Below, in pieces: positions 52,742 to 63,946 of a stretch of 64,000 bases of DNA. The position numbers were made by a program, and so were the translations under genes. The stretch comes from Macrosoma leucophasiata (Eukaryota; Arthropoda; Insecta; Lepidoptera; Hedylidae), in NCBI GenBank assembly GCA_036365455.1, contig JAWQUS010000003.1:4360001-4424000 (forward strand), given 5' to 3'. The notes beneath the pieces were generated by a model. It was not told the DNA's origin. It did no database searches and worked only from the letters and a program-made list of their open reading frames with translations. The first letter of the stretch is position 1. Every line of letters starts with the position of its first letter.

Positions 52742-53259
52742 TAAAAGCATTAATGTTAAATAATTCTGTAGCCTATAAAAATTTACGCGAAACAAGAGAT
52801 TTCAATGCAACAATCAATTTTCATAGAATTCTCATGCACCAAAGGGCGGTGGTGTCGTTTTAGAAAAAATATAAGGGTGATATAATATCCGTACTTACCA
52901 TAAATAATAATCTGCTTAAATTTAGAATGCAATAGGAATTTACCCTTACCTCGCTATTGGCATTTGGCAAAGCTCCAATTGGGCTGAGTTTGATTGCGTC
53001 CTGGGGCGATCGAGTCGACCGGCCCTATACCCACTACCGAATAAACAATATGCAATTTTCAAAATAATAATTTTGTTAAAAAATATTATTATTATTCAGT
53101 ATTGTTTTGTTATTCCAACATTGTTGTATTGGATTGGCAAAACTTTTAACATTAACTTTTGTTTTTTTCGTAGATGTCTATAGGCGACAGTATTCACTTA
53201 CCACCTATGTTTGCTCGCATGCCACTATTTAACACAGAAAAAACTGAAGATACAACTAG
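52742..53259. other. No gene; Rep-A end fragment at 53160-53240
   Basis: 53160-53240 (GTAGATGTCTATAGGCGACA, CGCATGCCAC) is a Rep-A 3' piece on the plus strand. Other parts are AT-rich and unnamed. Confidence 0.45.
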
Positions 53260-53510
53260 TAACTTTTGTGTTAATCCTGAACGCTACGCAAGACGTATGC
53301 GAAATAGATGGAGGTAGCTGCACATTATAATTTTTCAAACTGCAGTCAGAATAATTTCACCTCGGTCTGCTCGAGGCCACGGAAGCTGAAAAGCGACCGA
53401 AACATCGGATCGATTTTAAATAATCATTTTAGTTAAATATACCTACTTACGCGAGTAAATCCGAAAACTAATTTTATTTCAATCACTATAGCTCGCGAAT
53501 ACCAAAAAAT
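53260..53510. mobile_element. M11-related element
   Basis: It carries GAACGCTACGCAAGACG, ATGGAGGTAGCTGCACATTA, AAGCTGAAAAGCGACCGAAA, CATTTTAGTTAAATATACC and TATAGCTCGCGAATACC. It corresponds to the right two thirds of 19640-19930 with substitutions. Confidence 0.7.
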
Positions 53511-53619
53511 ATACTAAAAAAAACTCGACGGGATATTGATTTCCATTCCTAGATCGGAGAATTGAAGATCAATTTTTGAGACATAACAAACGATTTTAAT
53601 AGATTCCTTGTGATCCTAA

Positions 53620-53815
53620 GGCCTTCTCCACATTAGGTGTGCGTGTTCCTCGGGCGTGTGAGCGACGCAGGCACAGTACAAATATGAACAGTATGGAAAC
53701 TGGAACTGTTCATATTTGTACTGTGACGCAGGGCAGCTAAACACGACGTTCACGAAGCGCGCTCGCGCTTCTCGCACGTCCGAAGAACGCGCACGCCTAA
53801 TGTGGGGGAGGCCTA
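53620..53815. mobile_element. M8 MITE with an inner hairpin
   Basis: The ends AGGCCTTCTCCACATTAGG and, inverted, AGGCCTCCCCCACATTAGG match. Inside, CAGTACAAATATGAACAGT and ACTGTTCATATTTGTACTG form a second hairpin at about 53676-53728. Confidence 0.8.
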
Positions 53816-54466
53816 ACAGTGCGCATATACCACCTTAACCAATATCCCCCTTATTCCGCCAGTGTTCGTGTTCACAAGGGGTGGAATCTGGGTTTAATAT
53901 CGAGATGCACTAAATTCTTTGTTCGTAGACAAATGCAATAACACAAAGACTAGAACGACCACTATCTAGACTTCTTATTGTTTAAATGATCCGTAAAAAT
54001 AGTTTTATTTAATGAGTGTCTCTCGTGAAAACCATAGACAATTATGTTAAAACGCATGTGTTTGATGTATTTACGGAATACTTAATGGATATTTCGAAAC
54101 GGAATTCCGAGTGTATGTAGTCGCCCTTGGCTACTAATGTATATTACCTCAGGATAAACAGTCTAATGTTACCGTTGTAGGCAGCGAGGGTTTGAAGGAC
54201 CGCTGAGATCTCTCCAACGGTCCCAGAACGGATGGTCTGATGAAGTGTTTAATTTAAATTGTTTATACAGAAAATAACGTGAAATTGAGCTGGTTCGCAA
54301 TTCTGTGCTTCAAGCGCTTGTAGCAAGGGTTGGGTAGAGTACAAACATATCATTTAAAAAAAAAACTATGGAGATAAAGCTTAAAGTTTTATTTTAAATA
54401 CAGCCTGTAGTTCGATCCCACTACTTGAAGGTAAAATTAGTGAGTTAAACCATGCAGCACTACCGT
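53816..54466. other. No gene recognised
   Basis: Holds a short M11 end at 53990-54035 (CCGTAAAAATAGTTTTATTT, CTCGTGAAAACC). The remainder is unnamed. Confidence 0.45.
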
Positions 54467-54850
54467 TTTCATTACATTTTCAGATTATGGTAAAGAACGG
54501 TTAAACTTGGTTTCAAATGGAAATATGGAAAAAAGATTGAATAGACTTCTAATAGTAACACACGACCGAATTCGGAAACCCCGCTCGAGCGGACCGCATC
54601 GGACTTGATTAATAATAATTCTGTCCGCCGGACTCCTCTAAACACATCCAGATTTGGTTTTCATTACATTTTCAGATTATGGTAAAGAACGGTTAAACTT
54701 GGTTTCAAATGGAAATATGGAAAAAAGATTGAATAGACTTCTAATAGTAACACACGACCGAATTCGGAAACCCCGCTCGAGCGGACCGCATCGGACTTGA
54801 TTAATAATAATTCTGTCCGCCGGACTCCTCTAAACACATCCAGATTTGGT
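54467..54850 (+). repeat. Exact 192-bp tandem duplication
   Basis: 54467-54658 and 54659-54850 appear identical base for base, from TTTCATTACATTTTCAG to CCAGATTTGGT. The unit contains CGAATTCGGAAACCCCGCTC and GTCCGCCGGACTCC and continues past the second copy into CGGAGCGTACCGAATCCGC, a likely MITE. Confidence 0.92.
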
Positions 54851-55691
54851 TCGGAGCGTACCGAATCCGCTGTCCGCTCCGTACCAAACGGACGTGTATT
54901 ACGACTGTAAGAGAGCTCTACCATCAGTTGTTGTATTCGTAGGATAGTATGACGGCTATCTTTTTACGGCATATAAGGTACCATCACACTATAACAGTTC
55001 TAGCTTACATTACGGAAATATTTTTGAGATACATCGTTTAATTTCACGATCCTAGATTGTGAGCGTGTCCATTGTTTAACGTCAATACGAGTAAATAAAT
55101 TAAATCAGGATTAAAACAGATTTTTATATTGAAAAATTGTTTCCAATAACTTTTTCATAGTTATGTAGTAGATTATCTACTATTATTCAATTAAAATTAG
55201 ACAGAAACATTTAATAAATATACGGTAGCTTTAAGTCATCATCACAAAAAACTTCGTAATAAATAAATGTGTCACTTGTTATCACGAAAAATTCATACTA
55301 CGCTTAGTATGAATATATCTTATGATGTGTTCCCATAAAAATAATCACTAGCAACCTCAGGCCACGAATAAGCCAGTTTTTGTAATAATTAGGTTTTTAA
55401 AGCTATGGTTTTTGTCAAATTTAACAATAATATTACCATTGACTTACTAGTTACTTGTTAATTACTGCGAAATGTATAAACCTAAAGTTATTTTTCACAT
55501 TATAAATGTTACCAGCGTTGCAAGTAAAATAGCAACATCTGACAGATAATTGACATTAAGAATAACTTTAACCAGTGCCTCGTGGACGGTTACAGTTTAA
55601 AGTTAAACTTATGACGTCATTAAAAAAAATTCAAATGATGCAACTCGTTTTTTGCTTAACCGGAACTTAAACAAATTCGTTAGACCTAAAG
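54851..55691. other. No gene; diverged relative of the 13670 intron element
   Basis: 55500-55690 has CATCTGACAGATAATTGACA, AACTTTAACCAG and ATGATGCAACTCGTTTTTTG, similar in order to 13735-13880. The rest is AT-rich. Confidence 0.45.
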
Positions 55692-55842
55692 TAATTATAA
55701 CTAAGGGCGGTCACACAAGACTGCGATACGATGCGATGCGACACAGAAACTTGCGATGCCAATTGCTGCGATGCGATTTCGTCTAATATGTTAAAAGTAT
55801 GGTCACCTAAATCACATCGCATTTTTGTGTAAGCGCCCTAAG
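55692..55842. mobile_element. M9 MITE with GATGCGATGCGA repeats
   Basis: The ends AGGGCGGTCACACAA and, inverted, AGGGCGCTTACACAA match. The interior repeats GCGATGCGAT and AAATCGCA words. Confidence 0.75.
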
Positions 55843-56329
55843 ATCCAAATCGCAAATTTTATCAATTTCATGACAGTGGAGACGCATCAAAAGTAAAGCG
55901 TATTCTTTCCCCGCCGAAAGAGTGCGCGGTGTGGATCGACCGTGTTTTTACTTTCATCCGAGTACAGTTAGTATACCGTCGTCATGGTAACGGATATACA
56001 ACATTGCAGGTAGTCAAGAGTGATACTCGGCAACTTGGTGTATGTTAAGAATTTTTAGAGAAGTAGATAATGTTTTACAAATTAAAGAAAATTAAAAGAA
56101 AGACAACAAAAAAATAATGCCAAGTTTGGGGATTAAGGCATATTCTTACCAAGATGACGCATAATCCGGTTGTGGACATCTACATTTTTTCTCTATTATA
56201 CCTTCCTTGGACTTTTCGAATATTTCCAAACTAAAATTAGACTAATCAGCGCAGCCATTCTTGAGTCTTAGTGATACTAACAAACGTTTCATCTATATTC
56301 TATATATATATCTATCTTTATACATATGT
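55843..56329. other. No gene recognised
   Basis: Unique sequence. The last 100 bp drift into AT-rich DNA leading to the H2 element. Confidence 0.4.
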
Positions 56330-56575
56330 AAAATTCAATTGCTGTTCAATAGTCTCGCTAAAACTCGAGAACGGCTGAACGGATTTATCATATCTTGGTC
56401 TTGAAATGTTCGTGGAGGTCTTAGGAAGGTTTTAAAGGTGGGAAAAAATCGAATAATTGGCGGGAAAACTCTAAAAACAGCCCTTTTCTTTTTCCGCACA
56501 AATAGTCCGCATCTATCAAACCTTTGACACATTATTTCATTCTGAGACAATATGAAGTTTGTCGGGACAGCTAGT
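56330..56575 (+). mobile_element. H2 Helitron-like element
   Basis: TTCAATTGCTGTTCAATAGT, AACTCGAGAACGGCTG and a terminus GTCGGGACAGCTAG|T. Confidence 0.7.
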
Positions 56576-56639
56576 TTTTATATTTAAAAAATAATGCAAA
56601 ATATTTGAATCTAATTATCAAGGGGGAAGGGATCAAGTA

Positions 56640-57315
56640 AAGCAGGGTTGCCTACGCCCATGATCTCCGACATTGGTCCTCTACCGAGAGTTTCCACTTT
56701 CATCGATATTTTACACTTTTCACTGTTGGTAGAGTCCCAGTGTAGAGACTCGAGGGTGTAGGTACCAACGCATTACTTAACCCTTACCTGTCTCCCGGGT
56801 TTTGGCGGGCACCTTGAAAGAGACGTGTGGTGCTCTTATTTTATTTCATTTTCTTGGTATTTTTTTTTTGTTATATTTTGTTTGATATAGGCTTATTACA
56901 GTGCCCGTGTATAGTGAAATAGAATAATATTCTGAAAACACGTCCTTTCAGATTGCCTCCAAAACTTCATTGTAAATGAGTTCATTGTAATTACTCGAAT
57001 TACTGACTGCGACTGACTGACGGACTGATAAATTGACTGACTGACTCTGACTTTTACGCTGCTTAAATACGAATACGAAATATCGTTTTACTTGACACTG
57101 GCAATATTCGTAATAGCGATGCCATAATATAAAAAAAAACCTGTTTCCCTCCAAATGGGAATGTACAGCACTATCGTGCTCCGATAAGGTGGTTATGTAT
57201 GGCCCGTAATAACTATCACAGAGACATAACAACTAAGATCTCAGGGGTGACATCTGCATTTGACCTCTGGGTTTTGTGTAGATCTACGATTATAGGATGC
57301 AATAATTACTTAACT
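56640..57315. repeat. Scattered older Rep-A fragments
   Basis: 56640-56790 has inverted 5' parts (CCTACGCCCATGATCTCC; GTTGGTAGAGTCCCAGTG). 57145-57315 is a plus-strand piece (GTACAGCACTATCGTGCTCC, AACTAAGATCTCAGGGGTG). 56880-57140 between them shows nothing named except repeated GACTGACTGACTG-like words near 57005-57050. Confidence 0.55.
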
Positions 57316-57319
57316 TTTT

Positions 57320-57606
57320 TTTTTATTTAATGGAAGTGGCAAACAGGCATGCAGTTCACATTGACGTTAAGCGATGACTGCAGCCTATAGACACTTACAC
57401 AAAGATCAAGGTCAAAATGCAGATGCGTTACCACTCCTGAGGCCTAAGGTGTTATGCCTCTGTGCCGGAAATTACAGGGCCGTACATTACCACCTGTTCG
57501 GAACACGGTAGTGCTGAACACTACCATTTAGCGGCAAGTATATTAGGTAATGCGGTGGTGTCTACGCCCGCGAGCTCCGTCACTGGAGCTCTACCACCAG
57601 TAAAAT
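57320..57606 (-). repeat. Rep-A copy, full length
   Basis: T-tract, GGAAGTGGCAAACAGGCATG, the middle motifs and CTCTACCACCAGTAAAAT are all present. One of the closest to consensus. Confidence 0.93.
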
Positions 57607-58584
57607 CAACATCCATTTGAAATGCTTGTTTGCCTTGCCACCTTCGTTACATGAATAAATATACAAAACATCTATCCGATATCTATAAGATTAACGTCAT
57701 AATTTACTTATAAGTATCTATCGTATAGAACAGACTATAAAATTGACCAATTGAAGGTCTCCATTAAAAATGTCTCCCTACACTTTTGATCTACTCCGAC
57801 GTCGCGTCACTTGAAAAATCGCTTACCATTTACATTATCATAGTATTAACACCACAGTTTATAGGAATTCGAAATTACTTGCATTATCGATAGCTTCTCG
57901 TGGGAAATGATCGCTGGTTCGATTCCCCGGCTGACTTGTAACTATCATTCTTGAGTGATATCGTCAATGAAACCAGGTACATTGGTTTTGATTCCATTAC
58001 GTTTGAAATTGGTTAGATAAGTGATCATAGAAAAGGTGTTATGTCGTAAATAGTGACTTGTTACTTCAATAACTTGCTTTGGAAGACGTATACCATATTT
58101 TGGTTGAATGTGTTCGAGGTGAGGCTCATCGCAGGCCTTTATTAAAAATAGGACATTGCAACAGTGTCCTGGCAGATCCTACTACGGATGACGCCAGAAT
58201 ACTGTTGCAACTATATCAATTGTCAATGAGCTAATGTTGATTAATTATTTTTTTTAAACGAAGAATGTAATTCATGTGAACGTATAGAGCGTCATGGTCT
58301 TTGACCAAGCTCTTTAAATGGAGAATAAAATTAAAAAAAAAAAAACTTGCTTTATATTTGGCGAGGGTTATAACTTTAAATAGAGAGGAATATTTAAGCT
58401 TCGTAACTTCCCTCCTCGGATAAAAAAATAAAACGACCTAAAAATATGGGCATTAGTGCAAACAAAGACATGATGCGTTAATTTTGTTTTTAAGTTCCTT
58501 GGCGATTGAGATGGCGATAAGAGCGATTCTATGGCATTCGTCAGGCTGATTTCCTGGCTCTAGTTATGCCATTGGCATTCCTTT
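57607..58584. other. No gene recognised
   Basis: Mostly AT-rich unique DNA. The segment 58090-58350 (AGGCCTTTATTAAAAATAGG, AATGGAGAATAAAATTAAAA) looks like a retroelement 3' end, without coding support. Confidence 0.4.
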
Positions 58585-58740
58585 TTAAGGTTTTATAGTC
58601 TACAAGGAACCCTTACAGTTTCGCAATGTCCGTCCATCCGTCTCTGCGCGGCTTAGCTCGGAGACTCTTAGTACTAATATACATATTAGCTATTCTGACA
58701 AAGTCGTAAAATATTATTTTTGTGATAACTCGCCTATATA
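58585..58740 (+). repeat. R5-related fragment
   Basis: AAGGTTTTATAGTCTACAAG, GGAACCCTTACAGTTTCGC and CGTCCATCCGTCTC resemble 24519-24600. Confidence 0.55.
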
Positions 58741-58789
58741 CTATGTGCATGTGAAAAAATTCACGGTAGTGGAATATTTTCCTCTTTTT

Positions 58790-59260
58790 CTCAGTCGTTC
58801 ACTCTTGGCAGAGTGGTCGTCATTATGGGTCTCTCAGTGTTGACCGCAGGCTTCGCGATTGCTCCCCACCGGTCTATATGTGTGGCACTGCGGGTACACT
58901 CTATGATGGAGGAGCCAGTTGTGATTTTCATAAAATCAGTCCACCTGATTGGGGACCGACCCTGTGATCTTTTGCCTTCCACTCGCCCTTGTACTACTAG
59001 GCGCTCCATAGAGTCGGGTTTACGGGTGACGTGACCAAAGAACTTGAGGACTCGTAATTGGACAGTCAACGAGAGCTTTTGTTTTATTTTTAGTTCTTTA
59101 TGTATGTATGCGCTTGTTCTATGGGCAGTCAGACTTATCCTAGAAGGCGTCGCCAGCACCACATCTCTAGGGCTTCAATCTTCTTCCTATCTTGCATACT
59201 ATTCATCCACGTTTTAGCTCTATAAAGGAAGATTGGAGTGACTACGTAATTCATTAGACG
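58790..59260 (-). pseudogene. Non-LTR reverse transcriptase C-terminus, frameshifted
   Basis: On the minus strand a first frame reads TPIFLYRAKTWMNSMQDRKK, IEALEMWCWRRLLG, then shifts. A second frame gives TAHRTSAYIHKELKIKQKL, LRVLKFFGHVTRKPDSMERL and QGRSPIRWTDFMKI. These are the C-terminal blocks of an insect non-LTR protein, of a lineage other than 43602, 28145, 33400 or 36589. The catalytic domain is missing. Confidence 0.8.
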
Positions 59261-60016
59261 TGTTGACGTTAGTAAAATATTTAAAGAATTCAAAATCGGA
59301 AAACTATCACAGCTAAGTAGACTCCACTATTTTACAAGTCATAGTCGATCAACTTACAAAACATATCTACTTGAAAAACGCGGGTCCCTACATTACACGT
59401 GGTGAATACAATCACATTGTTACAAAATTAAAGAATAATTAAGGAAATAATCTGAAAGGAGGTGCGTTGCAACTTCAGAGGCCTAAGATCTTATGCTTCT
59501 ATGCTGAAATCACAAAACAGTTTAACCTTCTCCACAAAACTTTTTATCACACACTCCCTGATGCTAATCAAATCCACGATAGCATTAATAATCTGTTGCT
59601 GCTCAATAGCTACAGAAATTATAAACTCTCAATTTCACAAAGTATTTTTACTAGTCCTGAAACTTCCAAACAAATTAACTATTTCTCAACTACCACCATT
59701 TTTCTCTAAAAATGCAATGTCATTTCAGATTTCAAATTAAATTCAGGCTTAGCAGTATCCCATATGAAATTATTTTAATACTGCATAATTTATGTCACCA
59801 TAACAAGGGATAAAAAAAATTAAGCTTCGCATTTAAAATAGAGATCGGAATAAATAACAAGCAAATCCAGCTTATGAGGATTTATTTTTTCCAATGTAAA
59901 TTGCGTTAATGTGGCAAAATAAGCCGAATTTAAGAGCCCTTATAGAAGAGCTCTCATAAATAATTTATTTTGAGTTCAGCTGTTAGAATAAGAATTTTTA
60001 TTTTAATGTAATGTGT
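59261..60016. other. No gene; Rep-A scrap at 59460-59520
   Basis: GGTGCGTTGCAACTTCAGAGG and CCTAAGATCTTATGCTTC are a Rep-A piece on the minus strand. The remaining frames are low-complexity AT-rich translations. Confidence 0.4.
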
Positions 60017-60304
60017 AGGTTTTTTTATGTAATGGAAGTAGCAAACAAGCATGCAGTTCACATTGATGTTAAGTGAAGACTGCAGCCTAGAGACACCAAC
60101 ACAAAGACCAAGGTCAAAATGCAGATGCGTTACCACTCATGAGGCCTAAGGTGTTATTCCTCTGTGCTGGAAATTACAGGACCCTACATTACCACCTGAC
60201 CGGAACACGATAGTGCTGAACACTACCATTTAGCGGCAAGTATAGGTAATGCGGTGGTGCATACGCCCGCGAGCTCCGTCACTGAAGCTCTACCACCAGT
60301 AAAA
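60017..60304 (-). repeat. Rep-A copy, full length
   Basis: TTTTTTTATGTAATGGAAG to CTCTACCACCAGTAAAAT, with a small deletion after GGCAAGTATA. Confidence 0.93.
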
Positions 60305-61332
60305 TGCAAACAAGCGTATAATTCACATTGAGGATGCTCGAGACGATAGACACTTGCATAAAGTTTAGGCGTCTCCGTACAGATGTAATGCCCAGTGCTG
60401 CCAATTAAAAATTTTTGGATTCCCCTATATAGCTATTTTAAAGCTCAATTCCCCGCAATATTTGAGCGATCCTCGAAAAATCTCTGACACACCTATGTAT
60501 CGAAGCCAGAAAGCAAGTAAAACTAATAAAACTGCGACGGGGGGGAAGAGCGTGTAAGAAAGTTACGCTATATAACAAATCGAATTTCTGAAGCCTCGTC
60601 AACTCTAACACTAAATTGGTGACTTGATTGTATGGGAGATCTTGTTGCATAGAAATCCCAAAAAAAATTAAATTGTTCATTCTCCGGAATTCCCCGATTT
60701 CATCCAGTCCCCGCTTGCTCGCCACACTTTCTTCCCATTTCCCGGAAATCGGGAATTAAATAGTTTTAATTTTATTTAGATACATTGTACCAAAGTTCAT
60801 TTTCAATTTCTTTCACAAACAAACACGTAAGTATGTAATACCTTTTATATATTTTTTTTCTTCTGGCTTATCTTTCGATTATTTTTCATTATTTCTATGG
60901 ATAAAATTATAATAATTAATCATTACTTATTGAATACATAGGAAAAATCGTTAGACTCCCGGTATCTTGTACCTTAGGTCTTACAAAAGAAAGTCATACG
61001 TTACGACTAATCGCAATCTATTAAAAGCCAATGAACAGTAATAACTAATCACTATTGTCATCTATTTTAACTGGTGACATTAATTTTCGACTTTATACGT
61101 CAGGGGTTAGGGTATAAAATGCTGTAGATGGTACGGCTGCAAGAATTATCGATTTTTCTAAGGACGATTTCTCACTTGCAACATTTAATTTCAATCACTG
61201 TGTGAAAGTTGGTACACTTGTAGCAAAGCAAATCATTGACGCAAAGGCAAATTGCAATGCAAGTCAAATAATAAAATACTACAATCAATTAAAAGGCTTG
61301 GTTGATGGGAAACAAAATTTGGGTTTTTACGT
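60305..61332. other. No gene recognised
   Basis: 60400-60760 has an open minus-strand frame of 95 codons. It resembles no protein and is bounded by GGGAATT-type words (AATCGGGAATT at the right), so a MITE is as likely. 60760-61330 is AT-rich. Confidence 0.35.
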
Positions 61333-61500
61333 TGGCCCTGTAATTTCCGGCACAGAGGCATAACGCCTTAGGCCTCAGGAGTGGTAACGCATCTGCATTT
61401 TGATCGTGGTCTTTGTGTGGATGTCTATAGGCTGCAGTCATCACTTAACATCAATGTGAACTGCATGCTTGTTTGCCAATGCGATTACATAAAAAAAAAA
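61333..61500 (+). repeat. Rep-A copy, 5' truncated
   Basis: From GGCCCTGTAATTTCCGG to the A-rich tract. A clean break at about 61333. Confidence 0.88.
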
Positions 61501-61710
61501 AACAACCTTATTCAAATTCCACGCAACTGACACCAACTGGATAGGGCGATTTATATTATTAACATTAACCATTTCTATAATAAGTATCTTCTTCTATTAA
61601 AAAAAAATGTGACATTGGAAAACACCCACTTTTAGTGTGTTTCATTGATCATTGAAAATCAATATTGCGTATATAAATAAAAATATTTTTATATATTTTA
61701 TTTTAAAGTA

Positions 61711-61942
61711 AAATGGAAAGAAAAATTTGACTTCAGGTGAGACTCGAACTCGCGCCCTACTGGGAATCTAGTCCAGCCGCTCTTCCAATTGAGCTACTGA
61801 AGTCTTGCCCGATTTGTTAAATCTTTCCTTCACATTTAATGGTAGCAGCAGCGCCATCGATTACCAACTATTCTGGCTGGACTAGATTCCCAGTAGGTCG
61901 CGAGTTCGAGTCTCGCCTGAAGTCAAATTTTTCTTTCCATTT
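61711..61942. repeat. Inverted repeat of the tRNA-like unit
   Basis: 61711-61778 and 61875-61942 are inverted copies (AAATGGAAAGAAAAATTTGA, TACTGGGAATCTAGTCCAGC) with only a few mismatches. The left arm includes most of the minus-strand tRNA-like copy. The right arm has only its 3' two thirds. Confidence 0.85.
61730..61803 (-). tRNA. tRNA-like sequence, minus strand
   Basis: It has the same architecture as 29928-30000: acceptor ends pair (ACTTCAG and CTGAAGT), D arm AGCTCAATTGG, perfect T arm around TTCGAGT, and a defective anticodon arm. The shared flank CTTTCCATTTT follows. It is probably a dispersed tRNA-derived repeat rather than a working tRNA. Confidence 0.5.
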
Positions 61943-62383
61943 TTCTTTATAAATAAAAATATTTTTATTTTACCTAATTTCTTCAATTTTTTTTCAAATT
62001 TCATGTTTCCGGTAGTATTATTACATATTCTATGGTTCCCGGGCAAGCAGAGGTGACTTCTGTCTGCCAATAGTTCGAAAATTAACTTAGCGTTCAGTGT
62101 CGAGCTTGTTCACTTGTGTAGATACAGACATGCACAGGGAGTGACAGAAACTACATTATTATTCTCTTTTGCAGTGAGGAATAAAAAGCCTACAAAATTA
62201 TCATTTTTCTACATTACTATTCTAACGGCTTCTGCGTTACATTTCTCGCGAAAAGATGCGCTTCCTATAACTTATGAAACTTTAAGCTCTTTTTTATTTA
62301 AGAGACTTTGAACTTTAATTTGGTTATATAGGCATTCACTGGCTTATATTTCATAACATCACGAACGGTTGCAGTAATAAGCT
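61943..62383. other. No gene recognised
   Basis: AT-rich. 62030-62080 has GTTCCCGGGCAAGCAGAGG, a scrap of M11 spacer. Confidence 0.4.
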
Positions 62384-62638
62384 TTTTTATGTTATGGAAG
62401 TGGCAAACAAGCATGCAGTTCACATTGATGTTAAGTGATGACTGCAGCAAAATGCAGATATGTTACCACTACTGAGGCCTAAGGTGTTATGCCTCTGTGC
62501 CGGAAATTACAGGGCCGTACATTACCACTTGATCGGAACACGGTAGTGCTGAACACTATCATTTAGCGGCAAGTATATTAGGTAATGCGGTGATGCCTAT
62601 GTCCGCGAGCTCTGTCACTGGAGTTCTACTACCAGTAA
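62384..62638 (-). repeat. Rep-A copy with a small deletion
   Basis: TTTTTTATGTTATGGAAGTGG, then TGACTGCAGCAAAATGCAG, which joins two blocks over a deletion of about 30 bp, and on to TTCTACTACCAGTAAAA. Confidence 0.9.
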
Positions 62639-62829
62639 AAATGCTGAAATTGGTACCGTTTTTCTGGCTAACACAACCACATTTTGTTATATTTTCTTTA
62701 CTTAATGTTCAATTGAGTTTTAAGGAGATGTTTCTATTTTTGCTTCTTTCTTTAATTTGCTTCTTTCTTTAATTTCCTTTATAATCATAAGCTATGACAA
62801 ATTTTGAAAAATTAAAGGAACACTTAAAA

Positions 62830-63002
62830 CACCCCGTAATAACTTTCACAGAGACACAACATCTAAGGTCTCAGGGCTGGCAACCCATATGCATTTTGAC
62901 CTCTGGTCTTTCTGTGTGTCTGTTTTGGTGTCTATAGGCTGCAGTTATCACTTAACATCAATGTGAACTGAAAGCTTGTTTGCCACCTTAGAATAAAAAA
63001 AA
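62830..63002 (+). repeat. Rep-A 3' part, older subfamily
   Basis: CACCCCGTAATAACTTTCAC, TCTAAGGTCTCAGGGCTGG and ATAGGCTGCAGTTATCAC to the A-rich end. Confidence 0.75.
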
Positions 63003-63065
63003 AAATACCAAAAAGTGATCACCGCGGTCTTTATTTTGATATCGGGCTCGTTGATAGTATTGACA

Positions 63066-63363
63066 TCTATACAAATAAATAAACTTGGAGTGTCTGTTTG
63101 TAATATAAAAATAACCGCTTTTTACTAAATGCATATGTATGTATACACTGTACATTTTTTATAATTTTTGTCTCTCTGTCTGTTTGTTCCCGCTAATCTC
63201 GGGAACGGCTGGACCTATTTTGACGGGACTTTCACTGGAAGATAGCTTATGTAATAAGGAGTAACTTAGGCTACTTTTATACTAGCTCTGCTCTACGACT
63301 TCGTCTGGGTAGATACTGAACAATCATAAATTCTCACGCGGGCGGAGTCGCGCTCACATCTAG
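63066..63363 (+). mobile_element. Non-autonomous Helitron, 298 bp
   Basis: After A it starts TCTATACAAATAAATAAACT and before T it ends CGCTCACATCTAG. It contains a single GACGGGACTTTCAC unit, so it represents the unexpanded form of the element at 25078. Confidence 0.88.
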
Positions 63364-63617
63364 TAGTAAAATAAAAATATTGCTTTGCACGCAAGAACCT
63401 TAACATCTGTAGGCAACGGAAGGTATTACTCAAAGATAGTATAATAATGAAATGCTATGCATAACATTTTCTATTAGAATCCACTTCGTAAACCTGCATA
63501 GAGTGGCTATAAATTTTAATGCTTTATTACAAACTGTTTTATCATTCAAGATCTGTGGGCAAATGTGTGAATTTAATATGAAATGCTGGGTGGTGTTTGG
63601 GATTGCATTTTGTGATA
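63364..63617. other. No gene recognised
   Basis: Short unique spacer between the Helitron and the M3 element. Confidence 0.4.
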
Positions 63618-63621
63618 TCGC

Positions 63622-63946
63622 CATAGAGCAACACGGGCCATCGGCCGCGGCGGACTGGAGGGGAGTAGCCATATGCAGGCTTTCCCCTCTGTCAAAGTAC
63701 AAGACCAAATGGGCCTATGCTTGTCGCCTAGAAGTTTAAATGTGTGCGTGAAATTGTTTATGTACTTTGTTAAAGTCAAGGGTCAAGGTGTGAGTTTCGT
63801 AGTAATAGACGATGTTTGTAGTGTGTGTGTATGTGTCCCACGCATTTCCCAAAAAATGACAGACTGTTATGCATCGGTAATAAACGCTATGGCTACTCCT
63901 CTGCCTCCGGTCCGCCGCGGCGGCCGGTGGCCCGCGTTGCTCTTTG
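63622..63946 (+). mobile_element. M3 MITE, full length, 8-bp target duplication GATATCGC
   Basis: The ends CATAGAGCAACACGGGCC and, inverted, CAAAGAGCAACGCGGGCC are followed by the GCCGCGG region on each strand. GATATCGC lies at 63614-63621 and 63947-63954. The interior has CAGGCTTTCCCCTCTGTC and TGACAGACTGTTATGC. Confidence 0.9.

Noticed and set aside
60438..60725. 95-codon minus-strand frame as a gene
   Set aside because: It has no recognisable domain, and the surrounding sequence looks like a short inverted-end repeat.
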